A stretch of DNA of 64,000 bases, taken from Kingdonia uniflora (taxonomy: Eukaryota > Streptophyta > Magnoliopsida > Ranunculales > Circaeasteraceae). Positions 33,450 through 45,340 of this stretch are shown here, piece by piece. The stretch lies in assembly GCA_014058105.1 (NCBI GenBank), contig JACGCM010000560.1:1736001-1800000 (forward strand), given 5' to 3'. The position numbers and the translations under genes are program-made. The notes under the pieces are model-generated. The model was not told the DNA's origin. It saw nothing but the letters and a program-made list of their open reading frames with translations, and did no database searches. Positions within the stretch are counted from its first letter, which is position 1. The number at the start of each line of letters is the position of its first letter.

Positions 33450-35113
33450 AATGTTGTTGTTGGTAGTAGCAGTTCAGGGTACTCGAAGAGTTGCCTTGGC
33501 TATAACTGATACACTTTTTTCTTCTTTTTTTGCTGGGTGGGTTGTGTTTATTGTTGTTTTTTTTGCTTTTGCATTTGTTGTTGTTGTTGTTGTTGCTTTT
33601 TTTTTGTAGTCTTTTATATTCAAATTGGAATGAATAGATTTTAAGTTTATCTTATATGTCTGTAATGCTTATGAATTGTATGGGATTGTCTAAGGTTCTT
33701 CGTTATGACGTTTGATGGTTTCGGAAATTTGTCGAAGAAAAATGATTTAAAAAAACAAAAGGATATGGCCATTTAACCTTCGACAATTCTAGAAGGAGGT
33801 AAAAGAAAAAAGACTTAAAAAGCCAAAGGATAGGACTCTTTGATCTTCAATCCTATTTAGTCAATTGTTCTAATAGTAGATAGTTTGCAGTTGGGTCCGA
33901 GGTCATTAACATATTCGAGGTTGAATCCTGCACTGATATAAGTTTTGTTGACTTGCAAGGTCCCTGCTTATTTGAACAGAGTGCAGAGCAAGGGTTAGTA
34001 GTCACTTCATGCCTGATATAAGATATTATGATGGATGTGACGTTAAAAATGCAAGTGATCCCTTTTTCAAGAATCTGATTTATAATAAATTCTTGGCTAT
34101 ACCAATGATTTTTTTACTCGAGAGATAGAGAAAAGTGTTGGTATCGTCAGTCAAGAAATTGAGGGAGATTGTGTCAACGAGGGTGTTTATGTACTTGATT
34201 TGATGAACTTGATGAGAAAATTGAAAAGTGAGGCTAGGAAAACAAGGTGGTCAAAGTGATTAGAGAGGCGAGAAAATTTTGTAAAGCATGGTCTGTTAGT
34301 ATTATTGAGGGAAGGTGGTGAGGTGAGAGAGAGTGGGGTTAGTGGGAGTAATGATAGTAGTTGCGGAAACTGATACAGTTTACGGTTTGTGTTTATAAGA
34401 AGAAGGAGAAAGAGAAAAACAAAAAACAAAATAGACAACTGTTGAAATTTTGCATGAGGAAGAGAGAAAGAATCCTCTGCAAATTGTTCCTCTAAACAAG
34501 ACATAGCCGGAGAGTACCTAAAATTAGTGTGCCAAGGTATCTCCCACTAGTTATTGCCTTCCACTTATTCTGTGCTTATCTCATTTCCCTTTTTATACTG
34601 TTTTGCTGGAATTAGTTTGTAAAAGCTTGGTGGCCACCAATAATGGCAGCTTCTATGACTTTGGGGGAGATGGAGGGTTTGTGACCGGGTAGGTTAGAAA
34701 GGGGTCAACTATGAGGTATATTCTGGAAGTTGCGCTATGAATATTGCCTTCGAATGGTTTTTGAATGATTTTAGGATCTTGTGGGGGACTTTATTTGATG
34801 TAATTCCTTCGGGTTTACTTTTGGATAGGCCCGAAGGGGAATACTTGTATTATGCCATAGGGTGTGACCGAGTGATTAGATTGTGGTCGCGTGTTTCATA
34901 GGAAATGATCAAATTAGAGTTAAATGAGTTCAACTTGAATGTATAGAGCTAACTGGTTCCCTCTTTCCTCTGTATTCATACTTGTGAATCGACTATGAGG
35001 TTAATGGATAAGGTGGAGGATGTGTTGAATAGGCCAAATACTTATGGGCGATCAGAAGAAAGTAATACTAATTTAGAGGAGTTGTAGATTGCAAATGCTA
35101 TGCCTCTAGCGGG
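33450..35113. other. Region between antisense modules of Tat-A, no gene seen
   Basis: It holds a GTT microsatellite (about 33571-33596) and T-rich tracts. The start (GTTGTTGCTTTT...TTTGTAG) resembles the sequence after module 1 in Tat-B (near 46830), so it is part of the element. The rest has no recognised domain. It is interrupted by LINE-1 at 35114. Confidence 0.4.
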
Positions 35114-35233
35114 TTTTTTTTTGCAAAAAGTTTAGATTTATATATTTCCATCAAACGTACATAAAAGGGGACTTTGCGTAACAAGGAATGCCCAAAAAGA
35201 TATAACTAAATCCATACAAGAAAAAAGGATTAG

Positions 35234-35713
35234 TCATCTAGGTCGGAATCGGAAGTACTCGGTGAAGGGAACTTCAATTCTTGTGAGGAAAGCTGGACGC
35301 CCTTGATATTCTTCTTCAAAAGGTTCGGCATTGTCAGATCCTCTCCTTACCATAAGGTCTGCTGAGAAATTGCATTCCCTCCAAGTGTGGCTGAATCTGA
35401 TATGCTGGATGTTATTCTTGAGGAGACTCCATTGTACCTTATACTTCCAAGGTATATTATCAGATTTGAATGCTCGAATTGCTTTTTTTGAGTCGGAGAT
35501 CACCCATAGGTTATGCCAACCTCTATCAACTGCTTTATGAATACCTGTAATTATGGCTTGTATTTCTGCTATGAAGCTTGTTGATATACCGATCGCCTTA
35601 CTTAGTGTAGCCAGAACAGCTCCCTCACTGTCCCGAAACACCATACCAATGCTGGCAATACCTAGGTTTCCATTACTAGAGCCATCACAACATATTTTAA
35701 TTTCATTTGGCAT
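35234..35713 (-). pseudogene. LINE-1 RNase H domain
   Basis: Open for 159 codons: IKICCDGSSNGNLGIASIG, GMVFRDSEGAVL, FIAEIQAIITGI, LWVISDSKKAIRAF and RECNFSADLMVRRG. These give the RNase H acidic residues in order: D in CDGSS, E in AEIQA, D in SDSKK and D in SADL. All four are kept, so this piece may still fold. It is separated by stops from the preceding RT part. LINE-2 has a second copy of the same domain. Confidence 0.9.
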
Positions 35714-35994
35714 AGGCAGATCCCAAAAGCTGCTTTAAACAGCTATATATCTTCTGGCTTTGCACTGTACTTGAAGAATCTTGATGGTCTACAGCTCCTG
35801 AATGTTGTTTTGTATCATTCCTTTGGACAGTTTAGAAGTATGCTTGATATGTTGGAGTATCTCCTTCTTCATTGTTGGCATGGATGGATCAGAATCTTTG
35901 AATCTCTTTGCGTTCCTTGCTGTCCAGATTGTGTGGCAGATTGCAAAAACAGGTGCAATCCATAGATTGTTAATATAGATGCTAGCTGATTTGC

Positions 35995-37344
35995 TCATTT
36001 CCAGAAAAGATTTCCATGTGCTGTTTCAGAGATTGATGACAGAGAGAAAGAATTAGTATCCCATATCCAGATGTCCGCAGCAGCGGGGCAGTGCAAGAGC
36101 AAGTCTATTTCAGTATCCTCATGTGATTGGCAAAGCGTGCATCTGGAAGTGATGTGGATTTCTTTTTTCTGAACAATGTCATCCATTGGAAGGATATGAT
36201 TGACTAGTCTCCAAGCAAACCCCCCCATTTTAGGATAAATGCTGTCTCTCCACGTATATTTCCACCACCATGCTTGATTCTCTTTGGTTCTTAAAGTTTC
36301 ATAAGTATTTCTTACAGTGAAGTTCCCATAGCTATCTTGTTTACAGATTTGTTTATCTGTTACATACGGATTGCATGGTATTTCTAGTACGTTGATCCCT
36401 AGAGCCAAAAGTATAAGCCTAATATCTGTAGATATATCCCATCCATCAGAGTTGATAAAGTCACTCAGTCGGGCTGCGCATTTAGTCCACATTGATTGAG
36501 GCATCTCAATATATTCCCTTAGGGGTATCTCTGTGGCCCAAGTGTCCCTCCAGAAGTCGATGTCTGCTCTATTCCCATCTAACCAACCCATATATGGTCT
36601 TGAGATTCTGGCCGCTATTTTAATACCTGGCCATATAGTGAATTTCAAATTATATTGGATGAAGTCACCTGCTTTATTAGTGAACTTAGCTTGCATAAAT
36701 TTTGACCAGTCCTCTTGCCTGTCACAGAAGGCCCAATATAGTTTACATAACATAGCTTCATTAACTTCTTTCAAGCTTCGGATACCCAACCCACCTTCCT
36801 TCAGTGGTTTGCAGACTTTCTCCCATTTTACTATAATTCCCTTTCTTTTGGATGGATCCCCAGTCCATATAAATTTTCTTATGATAGAGTCCCCTTCCTT
36901 TATGAGCGATCTTGGCCATTTATATATAGCCATATTGTAGATGAGGATACTATTTAATATAGCCCTTGCTAGGACTACTCGACCCTGTAATGATAAGAGG
37001 TTTCCTATCCAATAATTAGCCCTTTTCCAAAAAGATTCCACTAGAGGTCTGATAGTATTTGAGGTTACTCGACCTTGAATAAGGGGAATTCCCAAGTAGG
37101 TTTCAGGAAAAGTACCTTCAATAAACCTAAATATGTTCAGCACAATTCTTCTTCGAGTGAGGGGCACTCCACTGAGAAAAATCTTGCTTTTGTCAAAGCT
37201 AATTTCCTGACCTAACGCTTTCTGGTATCTTGTGAGAGCTGCTCGCAGGTGTTTCAGGTTCTTTGTTTTACCATTTACAAAGATGATAATATCATCTGCG
37301 AATAGAAGGTGTGTTGGGGATTGACAGTGTTTAATAGTGACCAT
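35995..37344 (-). pseudogene. LINE-1 RT C-terminal half and zinc-binding domain
   Basis: Open for 449 codons. It starts just before the catalytic FADD (37302-37291; LLFADDIIIFVNGK), followed by SKIFLSGVPLTRRR, YLGIPLIQGR, VLARAILNSI, KWEKVCKPLKEGGLGIRSL and CKLYWAFCD, the thumb/connection segments of plant L1 RT. Near the end come WWWKYTWRD, KMGGFAWRLVNHILPMDDIV and CTLCQSHEDTEIDLLLHCP, the zinc-binding RT-associated domain (C-x2-C...H-x4-C type). It runs into stops at 35995. Good preservation suggests recent insertion relative to neighbours. Confidence 0.92.
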
Positions 37345-38080
37345 GGGGAGGATCTTCCATTAATCTAGTAGAAGATGTAGATGAATACTTAGTATATCTT
37401 CAGCAATGGTAAATAGCAGTAGGGATAAAGGGCCCCTTTGCTTCAGACCTCTTCACATGACAAAATATCTCGATGGGCTTCCATTCACTGAAACTGAGAT
37501 CATACTACTACGGACGATAGTCGATATCCACTGACAAAAAGTAGGACTAAATCAAATAGAGTCCAGGGCTGTAATCAAAAAGTCCCAACTCAGAGTATCA
37601 TACGCTTGTGAGATATCTAACTTGAGTGCAATGCTTCCACCCTTCCTTTTCGTTTTCATTTTATTCACCAACTTTGAGGCCATACAAATGTTATTCAGGA
37701 TACTTCTGCCTTTAATAAATGCACTTTGGTCTTGAGAGATAATTCTAGAGGCAATAGGAGATAGTCTAGTGGCTATAATCTTAGTAATAACCTTGAAAAT
37801 GAAATTACTAAGGCATATGGGTCAGAACCGTTTTAAATTTCATTGATTCTTAACTTTAGGAATTAACACTATAAGATTAGTGTTAAAATGTTTGGGGATC
37901 ATACCATCATGGAAGAAGGAGGTAATGCCAGAGTATATATCTGCTTCTAAAATATTCCAGTATGTCTTAAAGAATGATCCAGGGAATCCATCCGGTCCAG
38001 GTGAACTTTCTCCATCCATGGCAAACACAGCTTCTTCTATCTCTGCTTGTGTTGGCCTATCCGTCAACTGATTGTTTTCC
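37345..38080 (-). pseudogene. LINE-1 RT N-terminal half
   Basis: 38067-37840 is open: RPTQAEIEEAVFAMDGESSP, GPDGFPGSFFKTYW and NLIVLIPKVKNQ. The G-P-DGF motif and LIPK are RT landmarks 0-1 of L1. Downstream, in changing frames, comes a GLKQ.GPLS.LLF segment near 37440 (relatives: GLRQGDPLSP). Stops near 37820, 37560 and 37360 break the chain before the FADD part. Confidence 0.85.
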
Positions 38081-38339
38081 TCTGATCTGACTTTGTGGTT
38101 TATGTTGGCAAACAGAGAGGGGGTAGAATGACTTTGTGGGCCATGAATTTCTCGGTATAGTACTCAACTATATGTTGTTTTATTTCCTCTTGGTCCATAA
38201 GAATCAGTCAACCTGGAATGGAAAGTTCATAAATAAGAGCTTTATCTATTTTCATCTTATTTGAAGAATGAAAAAATCTTGTATTTTGCTCCCCTTCCTG
38301 AAGCTACATAATGCGTGATCGTTGTCTCCACGTGATCTC

Positions 38340-38830
38340 CTATGTGTTCTCGATGTCTGCTAGCAAAGTTTCTTTCATTACCATTTGATGTTCAGGACCA
38401 TCATTTGTGTGGTCATGTTCAGACTCCATCTGCAGTTGAAGAAGTTCTCGTTCCAATTCAGCCTTCATATTATGGGGAGCAGTAACCGATCTTCTCCATT
38501 CTTTGATATCGACCTTGACCCTTCGTAGTTTAAGCATCATCTTAAACAGCAGGGTGGCATACAGTGGTTTGTTCCAACTAAGATCAACCACCTTATAGAA
38601 TTCAGGATATCTACTCCACATCTGGAGATATCGAAAAGGAATGTTGTGTGGTTTGGGGATGTTGCAACATTCGCCAAATAGAAGAGAATGGTCAGATCGA
38701 GTTCTTGGGTATACTTTGATTCTCCAACCATTAAACGAGTCGAGCCACAACTTATTATGGAGACACCTGTCTAGGAACTGAAGATTTTGTTATATCCTTT
38801 TGGGGCACTGCACCACGTGAATCACATGCC
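38340..38830 (-). pseudogene. LINE-1 endonuclease, C-terminal part
   Basis: 38750-38340 is open: WLDSFNGWRIKVYPRTRSDH followed by SLLFGEC, the SDH catalytic motif of the apurinic-type endonuclease, then PFRYLQMWSRYPEFYKVV and a coiled linker to RT. Upstream FTWCSAPKGYN (about 38810) with a stop and frame change corresponds to the FTWS segment. The N-terminal catalytic residues are absent, so the copy is 5'-truncated. Confidence 0.85.
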
Positions 38831-39188
38831 TGATCTACGACTCTTTGTCAAATTGGCACTATCCAGGAAATTAGCAAAGTATATCATTTTGCTAATTGGC
38901 ACTTGATTATTTATATCATTTTCTTCCTCGATCTCAATATAATCTTCTGAATTGGTGGAGATGTAGCATTAAAAACTGAATTGGGGGAGAACAATCACCT
39001 TGAGTTCATTATCTTATGAATACCATTCCAATACTTCTCAGACTTCAAGATCATCAAGATGTATTCTATTACTAATGAGTAGGATTTTAATTAGAACACT
39101 CAATTGAAACTAGAGAATTTTTTTTATTATTGAATTAAAAGATCTCATGTGAGACGAGCCTGATGCTGAATCTGTGAGACGAAGGTAG

Positions 39189-41085
39189 ATGAAGGCTCAA
39201 GGGGGTGGAGAAAGCGATGGAGAGGAAGGAGTGGATGAAGCTGGTGTGAATAACCAAGTAGGTGAAAAGGGAAAACGAGAGAAAGTGGGGGAAATAAAGG
39301 AAGTGAGAATGAGGAAGTTGAGGAGGAAGAAGGTGACGAAGATACCGTGGATGATGTTATCAAGTTTAAAGAAGTCAATGCTTTGGAGCAAAAAAGGCTT
39401 GGCAATTTTTAATAAAGTATAACCTGGTTGGTAAGGGCCTCTACTTAGTACCATGTGGCCCAGGTTTACCTTTGTGGATGCTCCCAAGAGGGAAATAATG
39501 GCGTTTTGAGAGAAAAATAGGCATGGTATGCAGCTCCTCTTTCAGCATCAGGTCAAGAATTTTTTGAATTTCTGGGATGTGGCCCCTTAGCAGATGAATG
39601 ACAACTTCTATGAGATGATGAAAATTATCAGGACTTAAATGATGAGTTATTAGCCAAAGGTAGGCCCATAGTGGAGTGTTGGGATATATTGGCTATTTAC
39701 TCGAAAAAACGCAACCCGAAGGGTAAAACATATTGCATTCGGTGTCACCTGACAAACCCTGGTTGTTCGACTTGTGCTCAACATGCCAAGGGTGGGATAC
39801 TAATCTTGTAGCTGTACTTGGGAATTATGAGCACCACAATGGTGAAGAGGAGCTCGCACTAAAAATTAGGGTTTATAATCCTGAAAGATGTTATTTGATT
39901 GTTTGGTATATTTTCTCAAGTATTTTTGTTCGGATGAGTTCTAACTCTGTTCTTTTGTTCACAATGCCTCACAGTAGAATTTTAGATAGTTCTCGATACT
40001 ATCTGGATGATTTGATTGATGAGGATGATGATCATATTAAAGAGATCTTCCAAAGGTTGAAGTTGTTGAGGAAAAGGAGGAAGAAGAAAGACAACCTTCA
40101 GAAAGGTCTCTCGAACTTTTGAGGACCTTGGAAAAGAAGAAAAAGTTTAAACATAATAATCTTTTAAGGCCAAAGAACATCTATGTTCCCAGGAACTAGC
40201 GGGTCAACCCAAGCTCATGTGTTGCGCTCCCTGTGGCTAAGAAGGCATATGGACGAAAGACGATCTGTCGATGGTTTTACAAAACAACAAAGGTGAAGCT
40301 CTTGGTGAAGGTTTGAGTACTAAAGCTTTTGGGCAGTCTTCTTTGAAGAGGCTGCGAGAGTGGATAAAGGATACGAGTGAAGCTTCTCTACTCGCTACCA
40401 AAAAAGATGATACTGCTCGAGCCACAGTCGAGTCGCTAGTGCATCTTTGTATGACAGATTAGGAGAAAGACGGTCGTAGATTCGAGGCTTAGCTAAACAG
40501 GCAAATATTTATAGCCTTCATGACAAAACATATTTTGTTTGATTTGTTCCCATCCCCCTTCTAATTGAAAACTTTGCCAGATCTCAGCCAGGGGCATGTG
40601 TTTTTGGAAAGCCTATAGTATTTTGAAATTGAGGTTTAAAGATATCTCCGAGTGTAAAGATGTGGCGAAAGGGACCATTCTCTCTGGAGACCCGTGTGTC
40701 AGAGCTGGAATGCCAAATTCTCTAGGTTCAAATGGATGCCTCGATGGAGAAACTATCAATGATCAAGCAGAATGTGGAGAAGGTCATCGAGCTCGATGGT
40801 AAGCTGAGGGAATATCAAGTGAGGTTTCAGGCAGACTTTAAGCAAGAATGTAACTTCACAGCGTCGCTAAAATAATTTATCGATGAACGTCGCTATGATC
40901 CTAAGACCTTCAAGCATTTTGCTCTTGGCCCTCCTGTGAGTGATAATGTCGAGGAAGTAGTACAAAATCTAGAGGCGGTGTATAGTCTGTTGATCGAGCA
41001 CAATGCTAATATTGAGGCAAGTTTAATCCTAGATACCAATGTTGATGAGCCCAATCAGGTGAATCCTAACACTCCCATCTTGTAA
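39189..41085 (+). pseudogene. Tat-A antisense ORF, module 2 (gypsy-type transposon domain plus coiled coil)
   Basis: Broken plus frames read an acidic stretch (39290-39350), EVNALEQKRLGNF, FLNFWDVAP.QMNDNFYEMM, then SPDKPWLFDLCS, a KLLRKRRKKKDNLQKGLS stretch, and at 40640-41085 SLETRVSELECQ, a Q/K/E heptad region, YQVRFQADFKQECN and a C-terminal tail to TAA 41083-41085. Tat-B carries the same protein on the minus strand (SLNARVSELECQ, FQADFNQECH, FNFWDMAPCQMNINFYELM). The middle part resembles the plant domain called putative gypsy type transposon. The strand is opposite to the gag-pol of Tat-A. Function unknown. Confidence 0.6.
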
Positions 41086-41268
41086 TAATTTATAGGTTTT
41101 GAATTTGTAACCGATGGTACTCTCTTTTCTTCTTTTGCTATCAGTTTCCTACTAAATATCTTTGAGTTGTATTATGAATTTTTAGTCTGCAATGTTTGCC
41201 TGCTTGAATGTTTGTATGTTTGAATATGTATCTGCTAGAAGATAAAATCTGTTATGAGGTTTCAAGGT

Positions 41269-41945
41269 CGCCCCCGGGTATTTCTATCCACGGGTTTGAA
41301 CCTAAATGAAACTAAACGTGGTAAGCTCCGTGGTCTCCCCTAAGTATTTAATCTTTCGATTATTCATGCTGCTTGGGCTTGTCCAAATCAAATAACTTTG
41401 AAGAACTTCGAGGTTACCCCAAGTATCAACCAGTTCGAAAGCATAACATGGTACTTAGGTTCGCCCAAATCAAGAAGTTCATTAGTCTTTGAGGTCGCTG
41501 CTGAGTATTTCTATCCGTGGGTTTAAACCTAAACAAAAATAAACATGGTCGGCTTCAAGGTCGCCCCCAAGTGTTTAATCATTTGATTATTCATGCCACT
41601 TAGGTTCACCTAAATCATGGAGCTTTGAAAAATTTTGGGTCACCCCCACCTATTTGTTAGGTCGAAGGGTTTACGTGATACTTAGGTTTTCCCAAATCAA
41701 GAAGTTAATAAGGCTTTGAATTTGCCTTTGGGAATTTCTATCCGCAGGTTTAAACCTTAGTGAAACCAAATGTTATCAGCTTCGAGGTTGCCCCCAAGTG
41801 TTTAATCTTTCGATTATTCATGCCACTTGGGTTTGCCCAAATTATGGAACATTGAAAAACATTGAGGTCACCCCTAAGTATCAGTCATGTTGAATGGTTG
41901 ATGTGATACTTAGGCTTGCCCAAATCTAGAAGTTCATGAAGATAG
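41269..41945. repeat. 227-bp tandem repeat of Tat-A (three units)
   Basis: TTTCTATCC occurs at 41281, 41508 and 41735, an exact 227-bp period. Each unit contains two related halves ending in GCCCAAATC-like stretches. The same repeat, inverted, follows the Tat-B 5' LTR (42728-43170). It lies between pol and the antisense ORF. Confidence 0.9.
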
Positions 41946-42029
41946 AGTGTTTTATATGAAATACTAGGAATGAAAATATCACAATAATGTTCTTTTTATT
42001 GATGAAAAATAATGTGGTTACAATCATGG

Positions 42030-42173
42030 GATGTATCAACTCTTGTCTTCGCTAGTAGCAAACTAACTGCATTGTATTTAAGGGGTTTGATAGAGGTTCT
42101 TCGTCTTTAGTCATTATATAATAGAACCCCATGTCTATTTTATCATAGGCGAGATATGGTCCTTGTTGTAGCC
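42030..42173 (-). pseudogene. Tat-A integrase C-terminus, far side of Tat-B
   Basis: The minus strand reads GPYLAYDKIDMGFYYIMTKD followed by EEPLSNPLKYNAVSL: the WEGPY...G.Y.L...G......N...L module at the end of Tat integrase. Its first half is at 50537-50560 on the other side of Tat-B; joining the two at the GTCCT duplication gives SWEGPY. Confidence 0.75.
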
Positions 42174-42727
42174 TACTCGCAGCCTGCCAAGACTAGCCGA
42201 ACACTAGAAGGCTACATTGAAGCCTGCCGAAAGACTCGAAGCCTAGTGTATTCACAAATCAGCAAAAACAATTGCCTCCTCGCAACCTTCCAAGGCAAGC
42301 TGAATACTCGAAGACAACGTTGAAATCTACCGTGCAGATCGAAGCACAGGGAACTCATACATCAACCAAATCCCACAATAGATCTACATTCGAATCAAAT
42401 AAAGCTTTGCCCATATCAATATATGATCAAAGGTGGACAACTCAGCAGGCAAGTTGGCAGACAATTATGACAGAACCGACTTCCATACAGAATAGTTGCC
42501 AAAGAGAATATACATATAACATAACCCTTTTGAAGTGACTCATCTTTTTCTATCTCCAATAAATAGGGGAGGAGAGCCGTCATGAAGTGGTTAGAAAATG
42601 TTAGTCCATAAACCTTCTATAAGAGTTAGAGATAACCTCTGAGTAGTCATGAAAGCTCAATATTTAGGTCTTCCCTGACATGAAATATGTACTCCTATTT
42701 ATATATATACAGTCCCATTCAAATCCT
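42174..42727 (+). repeat. Tat-B 5' LTR, 3'-truncated
   Basis: Starts TGTTGTAGCCTACTCGCAGC, matching TGTAGTAGCC at 49736, and follows the 3' LTR up to a shared TTCAAATCC at 42717-42726. The next base begins the tandem repeat, so the last about 160 bp of the LTR and the primer site are gone. A TATA-like TATATATA lies near 42700. Confidence 0.8.
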
Positions 42728-43170
42728 GATTTGGGCAAAACCCAAGTGACATGAATAGTCGAAAGGCTAAACACTTGGAGGTGACCTTGGAGCCGGCCAC
42801 GTCTGGTTTTGTTTAGGATCATTCCCGTGGATAAAAATACCTGGGAATGACCTTGAGCATCAATGAACTTCTTGAGTTGGTCAAACCTAAGTATCAAGTC
42901 AACCCTTTGACCTAACTGATATTTGGGAGGTGACCTCGAGGTTTGTCGAAGATCTTGATTTGGGAAAACCTAAGTGACATGAATAGTCAAAAGGCTAAAC
43001 ACTTGGGGGCGACTTCGTAGCCAACCATGTCCAATTTTGTTTATGATCAAACCTGCAGATATAAATACCCAGGGGCGACCTCGAAGCTTAATGCCCTTCA
43101 GTCCACAAAACTTAAGTCTAAAGTCAACCCTTCGACTCGATTGATACTCGGGGGTGACCTTGCAATTTCT
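42728..43170. repeat. 229-bp tandem repeat of Tat-B (two units)
   Basis: GATTTGGG starts at 42728 and 42957, period 229, each followed by a CAAGTGACATGAATAGTC-like stretch. Reverse complement of the 41269-41945 repeat (GACTATTCATG... there GATTATTCATGCC). Confidence 0.88.
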
Positions 43171-43394
43171 AATACTTCTCCTAATCTTTCAACTAGTTCA
43201 ATGCGTCAGTTAGTTTTTAATCACTCAATTTTAGACAAATAACCATAATCAAAGCCTATTCGGTTACAACAACAGAAACAAGTACAAATAGCAAATTTCT
43301 AGCTTACAGAAGAAACTTAACCCAACTATGACCAAGTACAAAACCAAACAACATACTTTAACAACCCCATAAATAAAAGGATTACTTTTCTCCT

Positions 43395-45340
43395 CCTGGG
43401 TAGTAGCCGGGGCACCAAGTGGATTCTGACCCGCATCAGGCACAAAAACCTCATACTCTATATTGATGCATCTCCGACCACAGTACTCGCTCCCACCCCT
43501 GCCGCTGATACCAGGCCTTCGGTACCCAGGATAAGAAGTTTCTCCGAAGGGTAGTGCCCGAATGTCCCCGGATTATAGCCCAGCTCGTCTATGAATTATT
43601 TCAAGGACGACATCCGTGGCATTCCTGGTTGAAATCCGCCTGAAACTGAGCATGGTTCTTTTCCAGCTTTGCCACCTTCGCATCATGCCGTTTGACCACG
43701 GCTAGGTTCTCCCTCACTGCGTCAGCTCGGGTTTCAAACATCTGGCACTCTAATTCTGACACTCGGGCATTCAAGGACATTATTGTCCCCTTCAAAAGAT
43801 CTTCACCCTCTAACAACTCCTTAAGCCTTGCACTAGACCCCTTCTGGGCCTTCCTAAAGGAATACAGCCAAGCCTGCATCTACACAGCAAAAAATACAAT
43901 ATATTTTAAGTAGTTAGCAACAATATCAAACCAAGCTTTCCTTTTGAGTAAGTATCGAGAGTTACCTGCCGCAGTACCATCTTTGCCCCAACGCCCTGCC
44001 TCATCAGGATTTCTTGTACTCAAAGCTATAATCGACTCAGCTGCAGCTCAAGCATCCTCTTCCTGCTCAACTGCAACTCGTGCATCTTTAGACTCGATGG
44101 AAACCTACTCCATCAGTTTATGCATCCTTTTGCGAAGCCCAATTACATAAGAACCATAATCTTTTTCCCACCACCTTACCCCCCCCCCCTTTTGACCTAC
44201 TCGATCCCCCTTCGGGGGGTCGAACATGGCCTACTTTTGTTCGGTGAAGCCCCTGCACTCACATTTCCACGTCGTGACTTGGGCATAAAATTTGTTTTCA
44301 ACCGCGTTAAAGTGTTGTAATCTATGTCACCAACAACTTTGGGAGTAGCAATCTTTTTCTTCTTCGAATGACCAGTTGAACTCGAAAGCCCTTTAAGTAG
44401 CGTATCAATCTTCTTCCTCCTCTTCTGCACTATTTTTAACCTTCGAAAGACTTTGTTTATTCGCTCGTCACTCTCGTTGATCAGTTTGTCTAGATATTAC
44501 CGAGTATTGTCTGGCGTTCAAGTTACAGGACCTGCAACATATACACAATCAGAATTATAACGCGGTCAAAGCATACAACATTCACAAGTACATGAACAAG
44601 TACTTACTAGCATTAAGCACCCTATGGGTCAAGGCAAGATCTTCCTCACCATCGTCATACCCGAAATGACCATTTACCACAACCAAATCCTTATCACACC
44701 CACAACCGGCGAACAAAGGTTGATTAGCCAAGGTTTATCAGGATGGGACAGTATGTGGTACATCCCCACCTTTAGATTCGCTTTCCTCAAGTAAAATGCC
44801 ATGACATCCTGTCATTCTACAACAAGCCTACCTTCAGCCAACAACTTACTCTTCAAGATGACCCTCATCAACTCATAAAAATTTATATTCATTTGGCATG
44901 GAGCCATATCCCAAAAGTTGAATACCTCCTTTACCAGGCATCGAAGGGGTAGCTGCAAACCCAAATGAATTTGCCCCCTAAAAGCCATTATTCCTTCACG
45001 GGGTACATCCTCGAAGGTATAGTTCAACCCAAACGAAATCAGCTAAATCTCCTTCCTAACAAGATTGTGCTTCACCGTGAATCGACCCAACCTTGCTTGC
45101 TCATGCGATGTGATTTCTCCAAAAATAGGGTAATCATCTTCTGTTTCTTCATCACCCACCTCACTTTTACCCTTCCCATCCTCCTCATCTTCTCTTTCAT
45201 CCCCCAAATGGTAGGCTACCACCTCTACCTCTTCTGCATCCTCCTCCTCACTCTACTCGACTACCCGAGCCCTTCTCCAAATTTGCTTAACCGAATCAAC
45301 ACCATGTACCATTACTACGAGAGGAACATTGGTTGAGATG
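43395..45340 (-). pseudogene. Tat-B antisense ORF, module 2 (gypsy-type transposon domain plus coiled coil)
   Basis: Read from 45340 downward: an acidic tract (SEEEDAEEVEVV...DEREDEEDGKG), EITSHEQARLGRF, then 45027-44812 with YTFEDVPREGIMAFRG, PLRCLVKEVFNFWDMAP and CQMNINFYELMRVI, the plant 'putative gypsy type transposon' pattern. Next are SHPDKPWLINLCS, a basic tract (44430-44197; KKKKIATPK), and 43879-43601 with AWLYSFRKAQKG, LLKGTIMSLNARVSELECQM and a heptad coiled coil ending FQADFNQECH. Stops and frame changes separate the pieces. It is homologous to 39189-41085. It runs antisense to the LTR orientation of Tat-B. Function unknown. Confidence 0.65.

Larger units (their letters stand above)
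35114..38965 (-). mobile_element. LINE-1: plant L1-type retrotransposon, 5' truncated
   Basis: Minus-strand order: C-terminal half of the endonuclease (38830-38340), RT (38080-about 36900), RT C-terminal region and zinc-binding domain (to 35995), RNase H (35713-35234), short 3' UTR and an A-tail of nine (T-run 35114-35122 on the plus strand). Endonuclease-RT-RNase H in one protein is the plant L1 plan. The 449-codon open frame (37344-35995) is the longest in the window, so this is probably one of the younger insertions. It lies in the antisense-ORF region of Tat-A. The 5' limit is approximate and no target duplication was found. Confidence 0.88.
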
